Part shown: positions 6,740 through 14,466 of the stretch, piece by piece
Layout of the letters: every line of letters begins with the position of its first letter
How positions within the stretch are numbered: position 1 is the stretch's first letter
Assembly: GCA_002427475.1 (NCBI GenBank)
Contig: DIRG01000067.1
Coordinates: forward strand, 1 to 17,841
Origin: Mageeibacillus sp. UBA5442
GTDB lineage: Bacteria; Bacillota; Clostridia; Saccharofermentanales; DTU023
Length of the DNA: 17,841 nucleotides
Reading direction: 5' to 3'
Made by a program: the position numbers and the translations under genes
Notes under the pieces: model-generated
What the model was told of the DNA's origin: nothing
Databases searched by the model: none
The model's input: the letters and a program-made list of their open reading frames with translations, nothing else

Positions 6740-7458
6740 AGAAATTCTGGAACTGGGTGTGGGATGAGGAATCCGGCACACGAACGCTCTACCTTGACGG
6801 TGTGATTGCAGAAGAATCATGGTTTGACGATGATATCACCCCTAAGGCTTTCAAAGCAGATTTGAATGCCGGTGAGGGTGACATTGTTATTTGGCTCAAC
6901 TCTCCGGGCGGTGACTGTATTGCCGCAAGTCAGATTTATGCCATGCTCATGGACTACAAAGGCAAGGTCACAGTCAAGATTGACGGTATTGCCGCATCAG
7001 CAGCGAGCGTTATTGCGATGGCGGGAACAACTGTGCTAATGGCCCCTACCGCTCTCATGATGGTACACAATCCACTGACTATCGCAATCGGCGACAGTGA
7101 GGAAATGCAGAAAGCCATTGCAATGCTCTCGGAGGTAAAGGAAAGCATCATCAATGCCTATGAAATCAAAACCGGGCAATCACGAACAAAACTCTCCCAC
7201 CTTATGGATGCCGAAACTTGGCTAAACGCCAACAAAGCCATAGAACTTGGGTTTGCAGACGGAATTTTGGAGGATGAGAAAAAGCGTGTTCAAGCAGAGG
7301 ATGTGACATTCGCTTTCAGCCGTCGGGCTGTAACAAACTCTTTACTTGACAAGGTTAAACCCAAATTGTCAAAACAGAAAACCAGTACCCCTATTGATGT
7401 CGCCAAAGCTACTCCTGCGGAATGGCTTGAGAAGCGGCTTTCTTTACTTCAACACTAA
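6736..7458 (+). CDS. Head maturation protease, ClpP-related
   Basis: A 240-residue serine protease that cleaves the scaffold/delta domain of the major capsid protein during prohead maturation. ClpP fold signatures: IVIWLNSPGGD (about 50-60), GIAASAASVIAMAG (84-97) with the nucleophile at Ser88, MMVHNP with His111, and MDAETWL with Asp158, then ANKAIELGFADGI. All three catalytic residues are present. The C-terminal 60 residues are basic and probably scaffold- or capsid-directed. The ATG overlaps the portal stop (ATGA), with GGAGG at 6724-6728. Its place between portal and capsid genes is the standard HK97-type order. Confidence 0.95.
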   Translation: MKKFWNWVWDEESGTRTLYLDGVIAEESWFDDDITPKAFKADLNAGEGDIVIWLNSPGGDCIAASQIYAMLMDYKGKVTVKIDGIAASAASVIAMAGTTVLMAPTALMMVHNPLTIAIGDSEEMQKAIAMLSEVKESIINAYEIKTGQSRTKLSHLMDAETWLNANKAIELGFADGILEDEKKRVQAEDVTFAFSRRAVTNSLLDKVKPKLSKQKTSTPIDVAKATPAEWLEKRLSLLQH

Positions 7459-7478
7459 ATTTTGAGGAGGAAAAACAC

Positions 7479-8678
7479 ATGAGTAAAATTCTTGAACTGC
7501 GCGAAAAACGCGCAAAAGCATGGGAAGCTGCTAAAGCTTTCCTCGATGCCAAACGCGGTACGGACGGTATGGTTTCCGCTGAAGATACCGCTACCTACGA
7601 CAAAATGGAAGCCGATGTTGTAGCTCTTGGTAAGGAAATTGAACGACTTGAAAAACAGGAAGCCCTTGATCGTGAGCTATCAAAGCCACTGAATACACCT
7701 CTAACAGCCAAACCCTCAGTTCCCGGTGCTGATACCAAAACAGGGAGAGCTTCAGATGAATACAAAAAGGCGTTCTGGAACGTGATGCGCTCTAAAAATC
7801 CGCATTATGATATTAGAAACGCTTTGGAAGTCGGAGAAGATAGCGAGGGCGGATACCTTGTACCGGATGAGTTTGAACGTACACTCGTACAGTCTTTGGA
7901 GGAAGAAAATATTTTCCGTAAGCTTGCAAAAATCATTCAGACCTCCAGCGGCGACCGCAAAATTCCGGTAGTCACTACACACGGTACAGCCTCATGGCTC
8001 GACGAAGAGGAACTCTATCCCGATACCGATGAGGTTTTCGGTCAGACCTCTATCGGAGCATACAAACTTGGTACCTTCATTAAGGTGTCTGATGAACTGC
8101 TCAACGATTCAGTCTTTGATCTACCGAGCTATATCAGCACCGAATTTGCCCGCCGTATCGGATCTAAAGAAGAAGAAGCCTTCTTTGTGGGCGACGGCTC
8201 CGGTAAGCCTACAGGTATTTTCGCTGCAACAGGTGGCGCACAGCTTGGAGTCACAACCGCAGGCGCTACCGCGATAACTGTTGATGAAGTTATCGACCTG
8301 TTCTATTCCTTGAAATCTCCTTACCGCAAAAAGGCTGTGTTCGTGATGAACGACTCCACGGTTAAGGCGATTCGTAAGCTGAAGGACGGACAGGGGCAAT
8401 ATCTGTGGCAGCCTTCACTGACCGCAGGCACTCCCGATACCATCCTAAACCGTCCCGTCTACACGTCTGCATATGTACCGACAATTGAAGCCGGTGCTAA
8501 GACCATCGCTTTCGGCGATTTCAAGTATTATTGGATTGCCGATAGACAGGGGCGCTCCTTCAAGCGTTTGAACGAGCTTTTCGCTACTACAGGTCAGGTA
8601 GGCTTCATGGCCACTCAGCGTGTGGACGGAAAACTGATTCTGCCGGAGGCCATCAAGGTTCTCCAGCAAAAAGCGTAA
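7479..8678 (+). CDS. Major capsid protein, HK97 gp5 family
   Basis: A 399-residue capsid subunit (PF05065). Residues 1-70 are charged and helical (MSKILELREKRAKAWEAAKA..., KEIERLEKQEALDRELS), matching the delta/scaffold domain that is removed by the upstream protease. A proline- and threonine-rich linker (70-90) leads to the mature fold, recognisable from GEDSEGGYLVPDEFERTLV (about 119-137) through YKLGTFIKVSDELLNDS (about 205-220) and FVGDGSGKPTGIF. The likely cleavage lies between residues 80 and 115; the exact site cannot be seen. The start is supported by GAGGAGG (7464-7470), the kind of strong site expected for the most abundant virion protein. Confidence 0.96.
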   Translation: MSKILELREKRAKAWEAAKAFLDAKRGTDGMVSAEDTATYDKMEADVVALGKEIERLEKQEALDRELSKPLNTPLTAKPSVPGADTKTGRASDEYKKAFWNVMRSKNPHYDIRNALEVGEDSEGGYLVPDEFERTLVQSLEEENIFRKLAKIIQTSSGDRKIPVVTTHGTASWLDEEELYPDTDEVFGQTSIGAYKLGTFIKVSDELLNDSVFDLPSYISTEFARRIGSKEEEAFFVGDGSGKPTGIFAATGGAQLGVTTAGATAITVDEVIDLFYSLKSPYRKKAVFVMNDSTVKAIRKLKDGQGQYLWQPSLTAGTPDTILNRPVYTSAYVPTIEAGAKTIAFGDFKYYWIADRQGRSFKRLNELFATTGQVGFMATQRVDGKLILPEAIKVLQQKA

Positions 8679-8690
8679 CGGAGGTGCGGT

Positions 8691-9314
8691 ATGAGTTATA
8701 ACACGAAAAACTACACCGAACAGGGCGGTGAAAAAACTGTTATCGGCGGAACGTTGGAAATAAAGGAAGGAGCCTCGGTAACGGGGCTTCCTTCTGCACC
8801 GAATCAAGCCGCAAGTACTGCTACAAATGTTGCCGGACTCAAGGACGACCTCAACGCGCTGCTTTTGAAACTGAAGGACACAGGACTGATGAAACCCGAT
8901 ACATGGAATGTCTCAGTTGCTAATGTCACCACTGCTCTGAGCGAAGATATGACAGCCAATCAAGACAAAGTCGAATCCATCACTATCGAGGACAATGTCA
9001 TTACAGTCACTGTTCCAGTTGACGGGCTAATTGCATATGAAAGCTCGACCCCCGCACAAGGAACCCACAAATGGGTTGCCATCCTCATAACCACAGGACT
9101 TCCTGCCATCACGGCAGTTAAGTATAACGGCAGTCAGCTGACCTCAGCCGATGCAGCTGAAGCTGCTGCTGTCGGCGGACAGGCCGGAGATATTGTGATG
9201 TGGCTGAAGTGCGACGAAATCGTAAATCAGCCGAAGTCGTTCACGCTCTGGGCATCCGGTTATCCCGAAGCCACATTCACTGTTGTCATCGCAGAACCGG
9301 AAACCGAAGAATAA
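8691..9314 (+). CDS. Head fibre / capsid decoration protein
   Basis: A 207-residue protein. Residues 1-35 (MSYNTKNYTEQGGEKTVIGG, then LEIKEGASVTGLP) match my recollection of the phage head-fibre anchor domain (Phage_fiber_2, related to phi29 gp8.5). The middle is a low-complexity A/S/T stretch with a short helix (AGLKDDLNALLLKLKDTGLM). Residues about 90-207 are beta-rich (SITIEDNVITVTVPVDG, KWVAILITTG, FTLWASGYPEATFTVVI) and look like an Ig-like domain exposed on the capsid surface. The Ig reading is inference. GGAGGTG (8680-8686) supports the ATG. Position directly after the capsid gene fits a decoration protein. Confidence 0.75.
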   Translation: MSYNTKNYTEQGGEKTVIGGTLEIKEGASVTGLPSAPNQAASTATNVAGLKDDLNALLLKLKDTGLMKPDTWNVSVANVTTALSEDMTANQDKVESITIEDNVITVTVPVDGLIAYESSTPAQGTHKWVAILITTGLPAITAVKYNGSQLTSADAAEAAAVGGQAGDIVMWLKCDEIVNQPKSFTLWASGYPEATFTVVIAEPETEE

Positions 9315-9332
9315 AGAAAGGACGGTGGCGGT

Positions 9333-9641
9333 ATGACGCTGATTGAAAAAGTAAAGGCAAATCTTATTCTTGAGCATACGGCCGACGATGAACTCCTGCA
9401 GATGTACATCACCGCCGCTGTATCCTATGCCGAAAGTTATCAGCACCTTCCGGAGAAATTCTACAAGGACCATCCTATGCCGCCTACCACAGAGCAGGCC
9501 GTCATTATGCTGTCGTCTCATTTTTATGAGAGCCGGGACGGCAGCACCGGCGGCTTTTTCGCCGACAACGTTCAGGCCGGACAGCAGGTATGGAATACGG
9601 TCAACCTTCTTCTTAAACTTGACCGGGATTGGAAGGTGTGA
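9333..9641 (+). CDS. Head-tail connector, gp6-like adaptor
   Basis: A 102-residue protein of the phage gp6-like / SPP1 gp15-type adaptor family (PF05135). It is almost all helix: LIEKVKANLILEHTADDELL, MYITAAVSYAESYQ, then TTEQAVIMLSSHFYESRDG and VWNTVNLLLKLDRDW. The DELL...YI..A..Y pattern is typical. It is predicted to bind below the portal and form the first connector ring. The start lacks a perfect ribosome binding site (AAAGGA at 9317-9322 is 10 nt upstream). Its end abuts the next gene, whose ribosome binding site lies within its last codons. Confidence 0.88.
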   Translation: MTLIEKVKANLILEHTADDELLQMYITAAVSYAESYQHLPEKFYKDHPMPPTTEQAVIMLSSHFYESRDGSTGGFFADNVQAGQQVWNTVNLLLKLDRDWKV

Positions 9642-9643
9642 GT

Positions 9644-9970
9644 ATGAGTTTTGGAAAAATGAACACATTCATCGATATTATCTCAACCGAACCCACGAAG
9701 GATGCTGACGGTTTTGTCAACCACGGCGATACTGTTCTTGCGTCAGTCAGGGCATATTTTGAGCAGAAAAACTCTACGGAAAAGTGGCGTAACATGGCGC
9801 AGTCAGATGAAGTGAATGCCTTGTTCCGTCTCCGTACGATTCCCGGACTTGCTCTTCACAACCGCCATGTTATCGTATGCGAGGGCAAACGCTACAACAT
9901 ATGCTCGGTTGAAAATGTAAAGGGCCGAGGAATGTATCTTGAAGTATTGGCGGTGAGCGCTGATGGCTAA
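9644..9970 (+). CDS. Head closure / head-tail adaptor protein
   Basis: A 108-residue beta-rich protein of the phage head-tail joining family (PF05521; SPP1 gp16-like stopper). It starts MSFGKMNTFIDIISTEPTKDADGF, the typical opening in which a strand is followed by a loop and DGFV. It continues with SVRAYFEQKNSTEKW, FRLRTIPGL and HVIVCEGKRYNICSVENVKGRGMYLEV. It probably closes the connector after packaging. The frame opens at TTG 9629, but ATG 9644 is 5 nt after GGAAGGTG (9631-9638) and is chosen; it lies 2 nt after the previous stop. It overlaps the next gene by 8 nt. Confidence 0.87.
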   Translation: MSFGKMNTFIDIISTEPTKDADGFVNHGDTVLASVRAYFEQKNSTEKWRNMAQSDEVNALFRLRTIPGLALHNRHVIVCEGKRYNICSVENVKGRGMYLEVLAVSADG

Positions 9971-10394
9971 GGTCGATTTCAAGATGCCGGAGGAATTCCT
10001 GCTCAAAGTGTCAAGGTTGGCTGAAAAGACCGATGAGATCATACCGAAGGTTCTTGAAGCCGGTGCCGAAGTCGTATACGACAAGGTAAAAAGCAATCTT
10101 TCTTCTGTGGTCGGTAAAAACACAAAGGTTAAAAGCCGCTCCACCGGAGAACTTGAATCTGCGCTTGGTGTATCTCCGGCGAAGCAGGACAGAGATGGTA
10201 ATTTCAACGTGAAAATAGGCTTTGCAGAGCCGCGCTCTGACGGCGGCAGCAATGCCAAACTTGCCAACATCCTCGAATACGGAAGGCACGGTCAGCCTCC
10301 GAAGCCTTTTCTGAAACCTGCCAAAAGCAGATCCAAAGACGCTTGTATTGGGGCTATGACCAGCAAGCTGGAAAGTGAGATTGAGAAGCTATGA
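9963..10394 (+). CDS. HK97 gp10-like tail completion / head-tail joining protein
   Basis: A 143-residue member of the HK97 gp10 family (PF04883). A helical N-terminus (EEFLLKVSRLAEKTDEIIPKVLEAGAEVVYDKVKSNL) precedes a loop region (KNTKVKSRSTGELESAL) and the family hallmark near residues 100-118, KLANILEYGRHGQPPKPFLKPA, where LEYGR..PPKPFL is diagnostic. It is thought to join the tail to the head. The ATG lies 8 nt inside the previous gene, and the end overlaps the next start by ATGA, so coupling is likely on both sides. Confidence 0.9.
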   Translation: MAKVDFKMPEEFLLKVSRLAEKTDEIIPKVLEAGAEVVYDKVKSNLSSVVGKNTKVKSRSTGELESALGVSPAKQDRDGNFNVKIGFAEPRSDGGSNAKLANILEYGRHGQPPKPFLKPAKSRSKDACIGAMTSKLESEIEKL

Positions 10395-10732
10395 GCATAT
10401 TATCTGAACTGAACACACTGTTTGAAACCGCAAATATCCCTGTCGAAACAGGCGTCTTCAGCGGAGTGCCACCTGATGAATACATGGTGCTGACCCCGCT
10501 TACTGACACCTTTGCCGTTTACGGAGACAATAAACCTCTTGCGGATATAAACGAAGTCAGGATCTCGCTGTTCAGTAAAAACAACTATTTACAGAGAAAG
10601 AATCAGCTTGTGAGGATGCTCCTCCAGGCTGATTTTGTTATTACCGACCGCCGGTATATCGGACACGAGGATGATACCGGCTATCACCACTACGCCATCG
10701 ATGTGGCGAAATACTACGAACTGGAGGAATAA
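10391..10732 (+). CDS. Probable tail terminator protein
   Basis: A 113-residue protein in the slot where HK97-type phages carry the tail terminator (tail-to-head joining, SPP1 gp17 or lambda gpU class), between gp10 and the tail tube gene. Visible features: an N-terminal helix (SILSELNTLFETANIPVETG), a central beta region (EYMVLTPLTDTFAVYGDNK, EVRISLFSKNNY), a helix QRKNQLVRMLLQADF and a closing strand region, YHHYAIDVAKYYELEE. This alpha/beta plan fits the family, but the assignment leans on order. It overlaps the previous gene by ATGA, and GGAGG in its 3' end serves the tail tube gene. Confidence 0.65.
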   Translation: MSILSELNTLFETANIPVETGVFSGVPPDEYMVLTPLTDTFAVYGDNKPLADINEVRISLFSKNNYLQRKNQLVRMLLQADFVITDRRYIGHEDDTGYHHYAIDVAKYYELEE

Positions 10733-10735
10733 CAA

Positions 10736-11338
10736 ATGGCTACTATCGGGCTTGATAAGCTCTATTACGCAAAAATCACAGAGGCTGCAGACGGTACCGA
10801 AACCTACGGTACTCCCATCCCGCTTGCAAAAGCAATGAAAGCGGATCTGTCCGTCGAGCTTGCTGAAGCTACGCTTTATGCTGACGACGGGCCTGCTGAG
10901 GTTGTGAAGGAATTCAAGAGCGGTAAACTCTCCCTCGGAATTGATGATATCGGTGTGACGGCCGCTGAGGATCTGACGGGTGCAAAGCTTGACGACAATC
11001 ACGTCGTTATTTCCGGAAGTGAGGATGGCGGCGCTCCTGTTGCCGTAGGCTTCCGTGCGAAAAAGGCAAACGGAAATTACAGATACTTCTGGCTCTATAG
11101 GGTGAAATTCGGCATTCCGGCGACAAACCTCGCCACCAAGGGCGACAGCATCACCTTTTCTACACCGACCATTGAGGGCACGGTGTTCCGCCGCAATAAG
11201 ACCGACGGAAACGGTAAGCATCCGTGGAAAGCCGAGGCCAATGAGGATGATACGAGCGTCCCTGCTTCCGTAATTTCCGGCTGGTACACATCTGTCTATG
11301 AACCGGTCTTTACTCCTGCTGCGGGAGGTGTTGATTAA
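10736..11338 (+). CDS. Major tail (tube) protein, phi13 type
   Basis: A 200-residue protein of the phi13-type major tail family (PF04630). It opens MATIGLDKLYYAKITEAADG, the usual 'GLdkly.A...tD..GvetYg' start, followed by TPIPLAKAMKADLSVE, ATLYADDGPAEVVKEFKSGKL and a central beta sandwich. No extra Ig domain is appended. It stacks as hexamers to form the non-contractile tail tube, which is the main reason to call this a siphovirus; no sheath gene is present. GGAGG (10723-10727) precedes the ATG by 8 nt. The stop shares one base with the next start (TAATG). Confidence 0.92.
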   Translation: MATIGLDKLYYAKITEAADGTETYGTPIPLAKAMKADLSVELAEATLYADDGPAEVVKEFKSGKLSLGIDDIGVTAAEDLTGAKLDDNHVVISGSEDGGAPVAVGFRAKKANGNYRYFWLYRVKFGIPATNLATKGDSITFSTPTIEGTVFRRNKTDGNGKHPWKAEANEDDTSVPASVISGWYTSVYEPVFTPAAGGVD

Positions 11339-11739
11339 TGACTAATGACAGAAGTGCAATTATCAACATTGGCGGTAAAGAGTATGAGATGCTCCTCACC
11401 ACCAAGGCTACAAAAGAGATCGCCAGGAGATACGGCCGACTATCCAATCTCGGCGAAAAACTCATGAAGTCAGAAAACTTCGAGATGGCGCTTGATGAGA
11501 TCGTTTGGCTCATCACACTGCTTGCCAATCAGTCGGTACTGATTCACAACCTTCAGAACCCTGCCGAAAAGCAAGAACTGCTGACCGAGGAGGCTGTGGA
11601 GCTGCTCACTTCTCCGCTTGAGTTGGGTGAATACAAGAATGCCATCATGGATGCCATGCATAAAGGAACCAAACGCCATATTGAAAGCGAGGAAGAACCC
11701 TCTGGAGGTAACACCTCAAAAAACGCGAAGGTCGGGTAA
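11338..11739 (+). CDS. Tail assembly chaperone, short form (gpG-like)
   Basis: A 133-residue acidic, helical protein: IINIGGKEYEMLLTTKATKEI, then RRYGRLSNLGEKLMKS, EMALDEIVWLITLLANQS and a Glu-rich stretch, ending EEEPSGGNTSKNAKVG. Position between the tail tube and tape measure genes is that of lambda gpG. The canonical slippery heptamer A AAA AAC (11718-11724) near its end lets a share of ribosomes move into the -1 frame and add a C-terminal extension (11724-11927). The short form probably coats the tape measure during assembly. GGAGGTG (11324-11330) supports the start at 11338. Confidence 0.88.
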   Translation: MTNDRSAIINIGGKEYEMLLTTKATKEIARRYGRLSNLGEKLMKSENFEMALDEIVWLITLLANQSVLIHNLQNPAEKQELLTEEAVELLTSPLELGEYKNAIMDAMHKGTKRHIESEEEPSGGNTSKNAKVG

Positions 11740-11764
11740 GCGATGAAGAATCGTTTGCCCGACT
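11718..11764 (+). promoter_or_regulatory. -1 programmed ribosomal frameshift signal
   Basis: The slippery heptamer A AAA AAC (11718-11724) is in the correct phase (TCA AAA AAC in the zero frame). After a 5-6 nt spacer comes a hairpin from 11730/11731 to 11763/11764: GTCGGG pairs with CCCGAC (11731-11736/11758-11763), and the stem continues inward through wobble and Watson-Crick pairs to about 14-15 bp with the 5-nt loop GAAGA. The zero-frame stop TAA (11737-11739) lies within the stem. This is the standard design of gpG/gpGT frameshifts. Confidence 0.85.
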
Positions 11765-11927
11765 GATTTTTTACGGTGTGTCTCTGCTCCAACGCACCGA
11801 GCAGGAGGTCTGGCTGATGCCTATCGGCCATCTGCTCGACCAGTGGGAGATATATAAACAATTCAACGGTTTGTCGAAGCCGAAACGCGAGTATTACATC
11901 GATGAAATCATACCGGGCGGTATCTAA
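11724..11927 (+). CDS. Frameshifted C-terminal extension of the tail assembly chaperone (gpT-like)
   Basis: Read after a -1 shift at 11718-11724, this adds 67 residues to the first 129 of the gene at 11338, giving a 196-residue gpGT-type product. The extension has no start codon of its own: REGRVSDEESFARLIFYGVS, then LLQRTEQEVWLMPIGHLLDQ, WEIYKQFNGLSKPKREYYID and EIIPGGI. The W..P...L.....Y pattern is typical of gpT-like tails of Bacillota phages, where the domain contacts the tail tube protein while gpG holds the tape measure. Its stop (11925-11927) overlaps the ribosome binding site of the tape measure gene. Ordinary gene callers would miss it. Confidence 0.82.
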   Translation, partial: REGRVSDEESFARLIFYGVSLLQRTEQEVWLMPIGHLLDQWEIYKQFNGLSKPKREYYIDEIIPGGI

Positions 11928-11941
11928 GGAGGTGGTGAGAC

Positions 11942-14128
11942 ATGGCAGATAACTTCGGCTTGAAAATCGGAGTCGAGGGTGAAAAGGAGTTCAAAAAAGC
12001 GCTCTCTGACATCAACCAGACTTTCAAGGTTCTTGGCAGTGAGATGAAGCTCGTCTCCTCCGAATTTGACAAGCAGGATAAGTCTGTAGCGGCGGTTGCA
12101 GCACGGAATGAGGTTCTGAACAAGGCAATTGATGCTCAGAAAGACAAAATCGCCACCCTCGAATCCGCCTTGAAAAATGCCGCCGACAGCTTCGGCGAAA
12201 ATGACCGCCGTACTCAGAACTGGGCTATACAGCTAAACAATGCCAAAGCCGAACTCAATGGTATGGAGCGAGAACTGGACAATTCGGCAGATGCCGCTGA
12301 TGACCTTGGTGACGAACTGAAAGAGTCTGGAGATGAAGCAGAAAGTTCCGGCGGTAAATTTGAAAAGCTGGGCAGCGTATTAAAAGGTGTCGGTGCGGCA
12401 ATGGGCGCTGTTGCTCTTGCCGCCGGAGCAGCCGCAGTTAAACTCGGCAAAGAAGTCATTTCGGCATACGCTGACTTTGAACAGCTGGTTGGCGGTGTAG
12501 ACACCCTCTTTGGTGATGCATCACAGACAGTGCAGAACTATGCTGCGAATGCCTTTAAAACAGCCGGAATGTCGGCAAACAAGTATATGGAAACGGTCAC
12601 GGGTTTCTCCGCAAGCCTGATCCAATCACTCGGCGGCGACACAGCAAAAGCTGCTGAAGTTGCTGATATGGCCATCACAGATATGGCGGACAATGCAAAT
12701 AAAATGGGTACGGATCTGTCCGCCATTCAAACGGCCTACCAGGGTTTTGCCAAGCAAAACTATACGATGCTCGACAATCTGAAGCTTGGCTATGGCGGCA
12801 CCAAGTCTGAGATGGAGCGGCTTCTCGCCGATGCCGAGAAAATCTCCGGAATCAAATATGACCTGTCATCTTTCTCGGATCTGACTGAAGCAATTCATGT
12901 AATTCAAACAGAAATGGGCATCACCGGGACGACGGCAAAGGAAGCCACTGAAACCATAAGCGGTTCTATGGCCGGTATGCAGTCGGCTATCGACAATCTG
13001 ATGGCCGGACTCGGAAACGCCGATGCAGACATTGAAATGTTAGTCGGCAATGTAGTCGAGGCATTCGGACACGTGGTGGATAACATCGTGCCTGTCATTG
13101 AGAATATCGTCAAGGCTCTGCCGCCTGCCCTCAATGGCATACTCAGGGCAATTGGGGACTTGCTGCCGACGCTCCTCTCCACCGTGGTCGACCTGTTTAC
13201 GCAGGTGCTTGAAACACTGCTCAGTCTTTTGCCTGAGCTCATCCCCGCAGCCGTTGATGCGGTGCTCACTATTGTAGCCGCATTAATTGATAATCTGCCC
13301 TTGCTCATTGATGCGGCTGTACAGCTAATCACCGCACTCGTTATGGGACTTGGTTCCGCTTTGCCGGAATTGATTCCTGCGGCGGTTGAGGCGATTATCA
13401 CCATCGTTCAGGGTCTTTTGGACAGCATGGATCAGATCCTTGAAGCGGCCTTTGCCATTATACAGGGGCTTGCGGAAGGTTTGCTGAACGCTCTGCCGGA
13501 ACTGATTGACGCTCTGCCCGAAATCATCATGACTATCATTGACTTTATTACCGACAACTTGCCCCTCATCATTGAGATGGGCATTGAACTTATCATACAG
13601 CTTGCGGTCGGGCTAATAAAAGCCATACCGCAGCTTGTGGCGAGACTGCCGGAAATCGTCGCGGCTATCGTGACCGGCCTCGGCAAGGCAGTTGGGGCTG
13701 TGTTTGAAATCGGTAAAAACATCGTCACGGGACTATGGGAAGGTATCAAATCCCTCGGTTCCTGGATAGCGGACAAAGTCTCCGGGTTTTTCTCCGGTAT
13801 TGTAGACGGCGCAAAAAGTCTGCTGGGTATCCACTCGCCCTCAACTGTATTTGCCGGTATCGGTGAAAACATGGGCCTCGGTATCGGTATGGGTTTTACA
13901 GATGCCATGAGAGGTGTTGAAAAAGATATAGCCGGTGCGATTCCCACCGACTTTGATTTAGATGCCGATATCCGCAGGACGGTGCGGGATACATCTGCAG
14001 GAAACATTGTGCGGCAGCTGATGGAGCACACCGGCACCATTCGGGTGGAAGGTGTAACCGACAGCGGTGCGCTTTCCGGAGTTGTGGATATCATCATGGG
14101 CGAATTGAGACGGGAGGTGCGTGTCTGA
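11942..14128 (+). CDS. Tail tape measure protein
   Basis: A 728-residue tape measure; its length sets tail length (at about 0.15 nm per residue, roughly 105-110 nm, an estimate). Residues 1-135 are charged and predicted coiled coil. About 141-170 is a glycine/alanine-rich hydrophobic segment, VGAAMGAVALAAGAAAVKLG, that could insert into the host membrane. Residues 170-390 form the usual conserved TMP domain (ADFEQLVGGVDTLFGDAS, QTAYQGFAKQNYTMLDNLKL). Residues 408-583 are eight tandem 22-residue hydrophobic repeats of the LPELIPAAVDAV type. The C-terminal part has NIVTGLWEGIKSLGSWI and KSLLGIHSPSTVFAGIGENM, typical of TMPs in these phages. AAGGAGGTGG (11926-11935) precedes the ATG. No peptidase or transglycosylase domain is seen. 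Confidence 0.94.
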   Translation: MADNFGLKIGVEGEKEFKKALSDINQTFKVLGSEMKLVSSEFDKQDKSVAAVAARNEVLNKAIDAQKDKIATLESALKNAADSFGENDRRTQNWAIQLNNAKAELNGMERELDNSADAADDLGDELKESGDEAESSGGKFEKLGSVLKGVGAAMGAVALAAGAAAVKLGKEVISAYADFEQLVGGVDTLFGDASQTVQNYAANAFKTAGMSANKYMETVTGFSASLIQSLGGDTAKAAEVADMAITDMADNANKMGTDLSAIQTAYQGFAKQNYTMLDNLKLGYGGTKSEMERLLADAEKISGIKYDLSSFSDLTEAIHVIQTEMGITGTTAKEATETISGSMAGMQSAIDNLMAGLGNADADIEMLVGNVVEAFGHVVDNIVPVIENIVKALPPALNGILRAIGDLLPTLLSTVVDLFTQVLETLLSLLPELIPAAVDAVLTIVAALIDNLPLLIDAAVQLITALVMGLGSALPELIPAAVEAIITIVQGLLDSMDQILEAAFAIIQGLAEGLLNALPELIDALPEIIMTIIDFITDNLPLIIEMGIELIIQLAVGLIKAIPQLVARLPEIVAAIVTGLGKAVGAVFEIGKNIVTGLWEGIKSLGSWIADKVSGFFSGIVDGAKSLLGIHSPSTVFAGIGENMGLGIGMGFTDAMRGVEKDIAGAIPTDFDLDADIRRTVRDTSAGNIVRQLMEHTGTIRVEGVTDSGALSGVVDIIMGELRREVRV
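13163..13690 (+). repeat. Eight tandem 66-nt (22-residue) repeats in the tape measure gene
   Basis: Units start at 13163, 13229, 13295, 13361, 13427, 13493, 13559 and 13625, each exactly 22 codons with no gap. Most begin L-P-x-L-I, followed by alternating hydrophobic residues (for example LPELIPAAVDAV, LPLLIDAAVQLI, LPELIPAAVEAI, IPQLVARLPEIV). The 22-residue spacing continues loosely for two more units with a different consensus (VGAVFEIG, GSWIADKV). The DNA copies have diverged, so this is an old protein repeat, not a recent duplication. Confidence 0.8.
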
Positions 14129-14466
14129 TGGCATATATAACAAATGGAACCACTGGAGTTTGCATCACCCACTTTGTCAGCCTTGAGGTGAAGCAGGAGG
14201 TAATTCGGACCACTCAGCAGCTTTTGAATGGTAGCGTATATATTCAGCGCATCGGTGAGCCGAATGTGTCCTATACTGTTTCAGCCTATGTGGACAGGGC
14301 CGGTAAAGCCCTGCTCCAAAACGCGGAAGACACCGCCGCACTGCTTGAGGTTTCGGTTAAGCATGGACTCTACTATGGTCGAATCATCGAGCTTTCCTTT
14401 TCTGAACGGTTAGCCGGAGACTGGTATAAAGCCACTCTGCTCCTAGCAAAGGAGGCGGTCGTATGA
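14128..14466 (+). CDS. Small tail-module protein, unknown
   Basis: A 112-residue, mostly beta protein without a signal peptide. It reads MAYITNGTTGVCITHFVSLE, VKQEVIRTTQQLLNGSVYIQ, IGEPNVSYTVSAYVDRAG, then a helix KALLQNAEDTAALLEVSV and a closing strand pair, GRIIELSFSERLAGDWYKATLLL. The ATG overlaps the tape measure stop (TGATG), with GGAGGTG upstream, and its end overlaps the next gene by ATGA. It sits where a distal tail protein (Dit) would be expected but is far shorter than usual Dit proteins (about 200-300 residues). It may be a reduced hub component; I cannot assign it. Confidence 0.75.
   Translation: MAYITNGTTGVCITHFVSLEVKQEVIRTTQQLLNGSVYIQRIGEPNVSYTVSAYVDRAGKALLQNAEDTAALLEVSVKHGLYYGRIIELSFSERLAGDWYKATLLLAKEAVV

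Noticed and set aside
9144..9668. 174-codon open frame on the minus strand
   Set aside because: Covers the whole gp6-like connector and the end of the head fibre gene in antisense; low-complexity, no start signal.
10589..11221. 210-codon open frame on the minus strand
   Set aside because: Antisense to the confident tail terminator and tail tube genes; no ribosome binding site and no recognisable domain.
12904..13404. 166-codon open frame on the minus strand
   Set aside because: Serine/alanine-rich shadow of the tape measure gene.
13432..14172. 246-codon open frame on the minus strand
   Set aside because: Lies entirely opposite the tape measure repeats and the next start; its composition is the complement of repetitive hydrophobic codons, with no ribosome binding site or family likeness.
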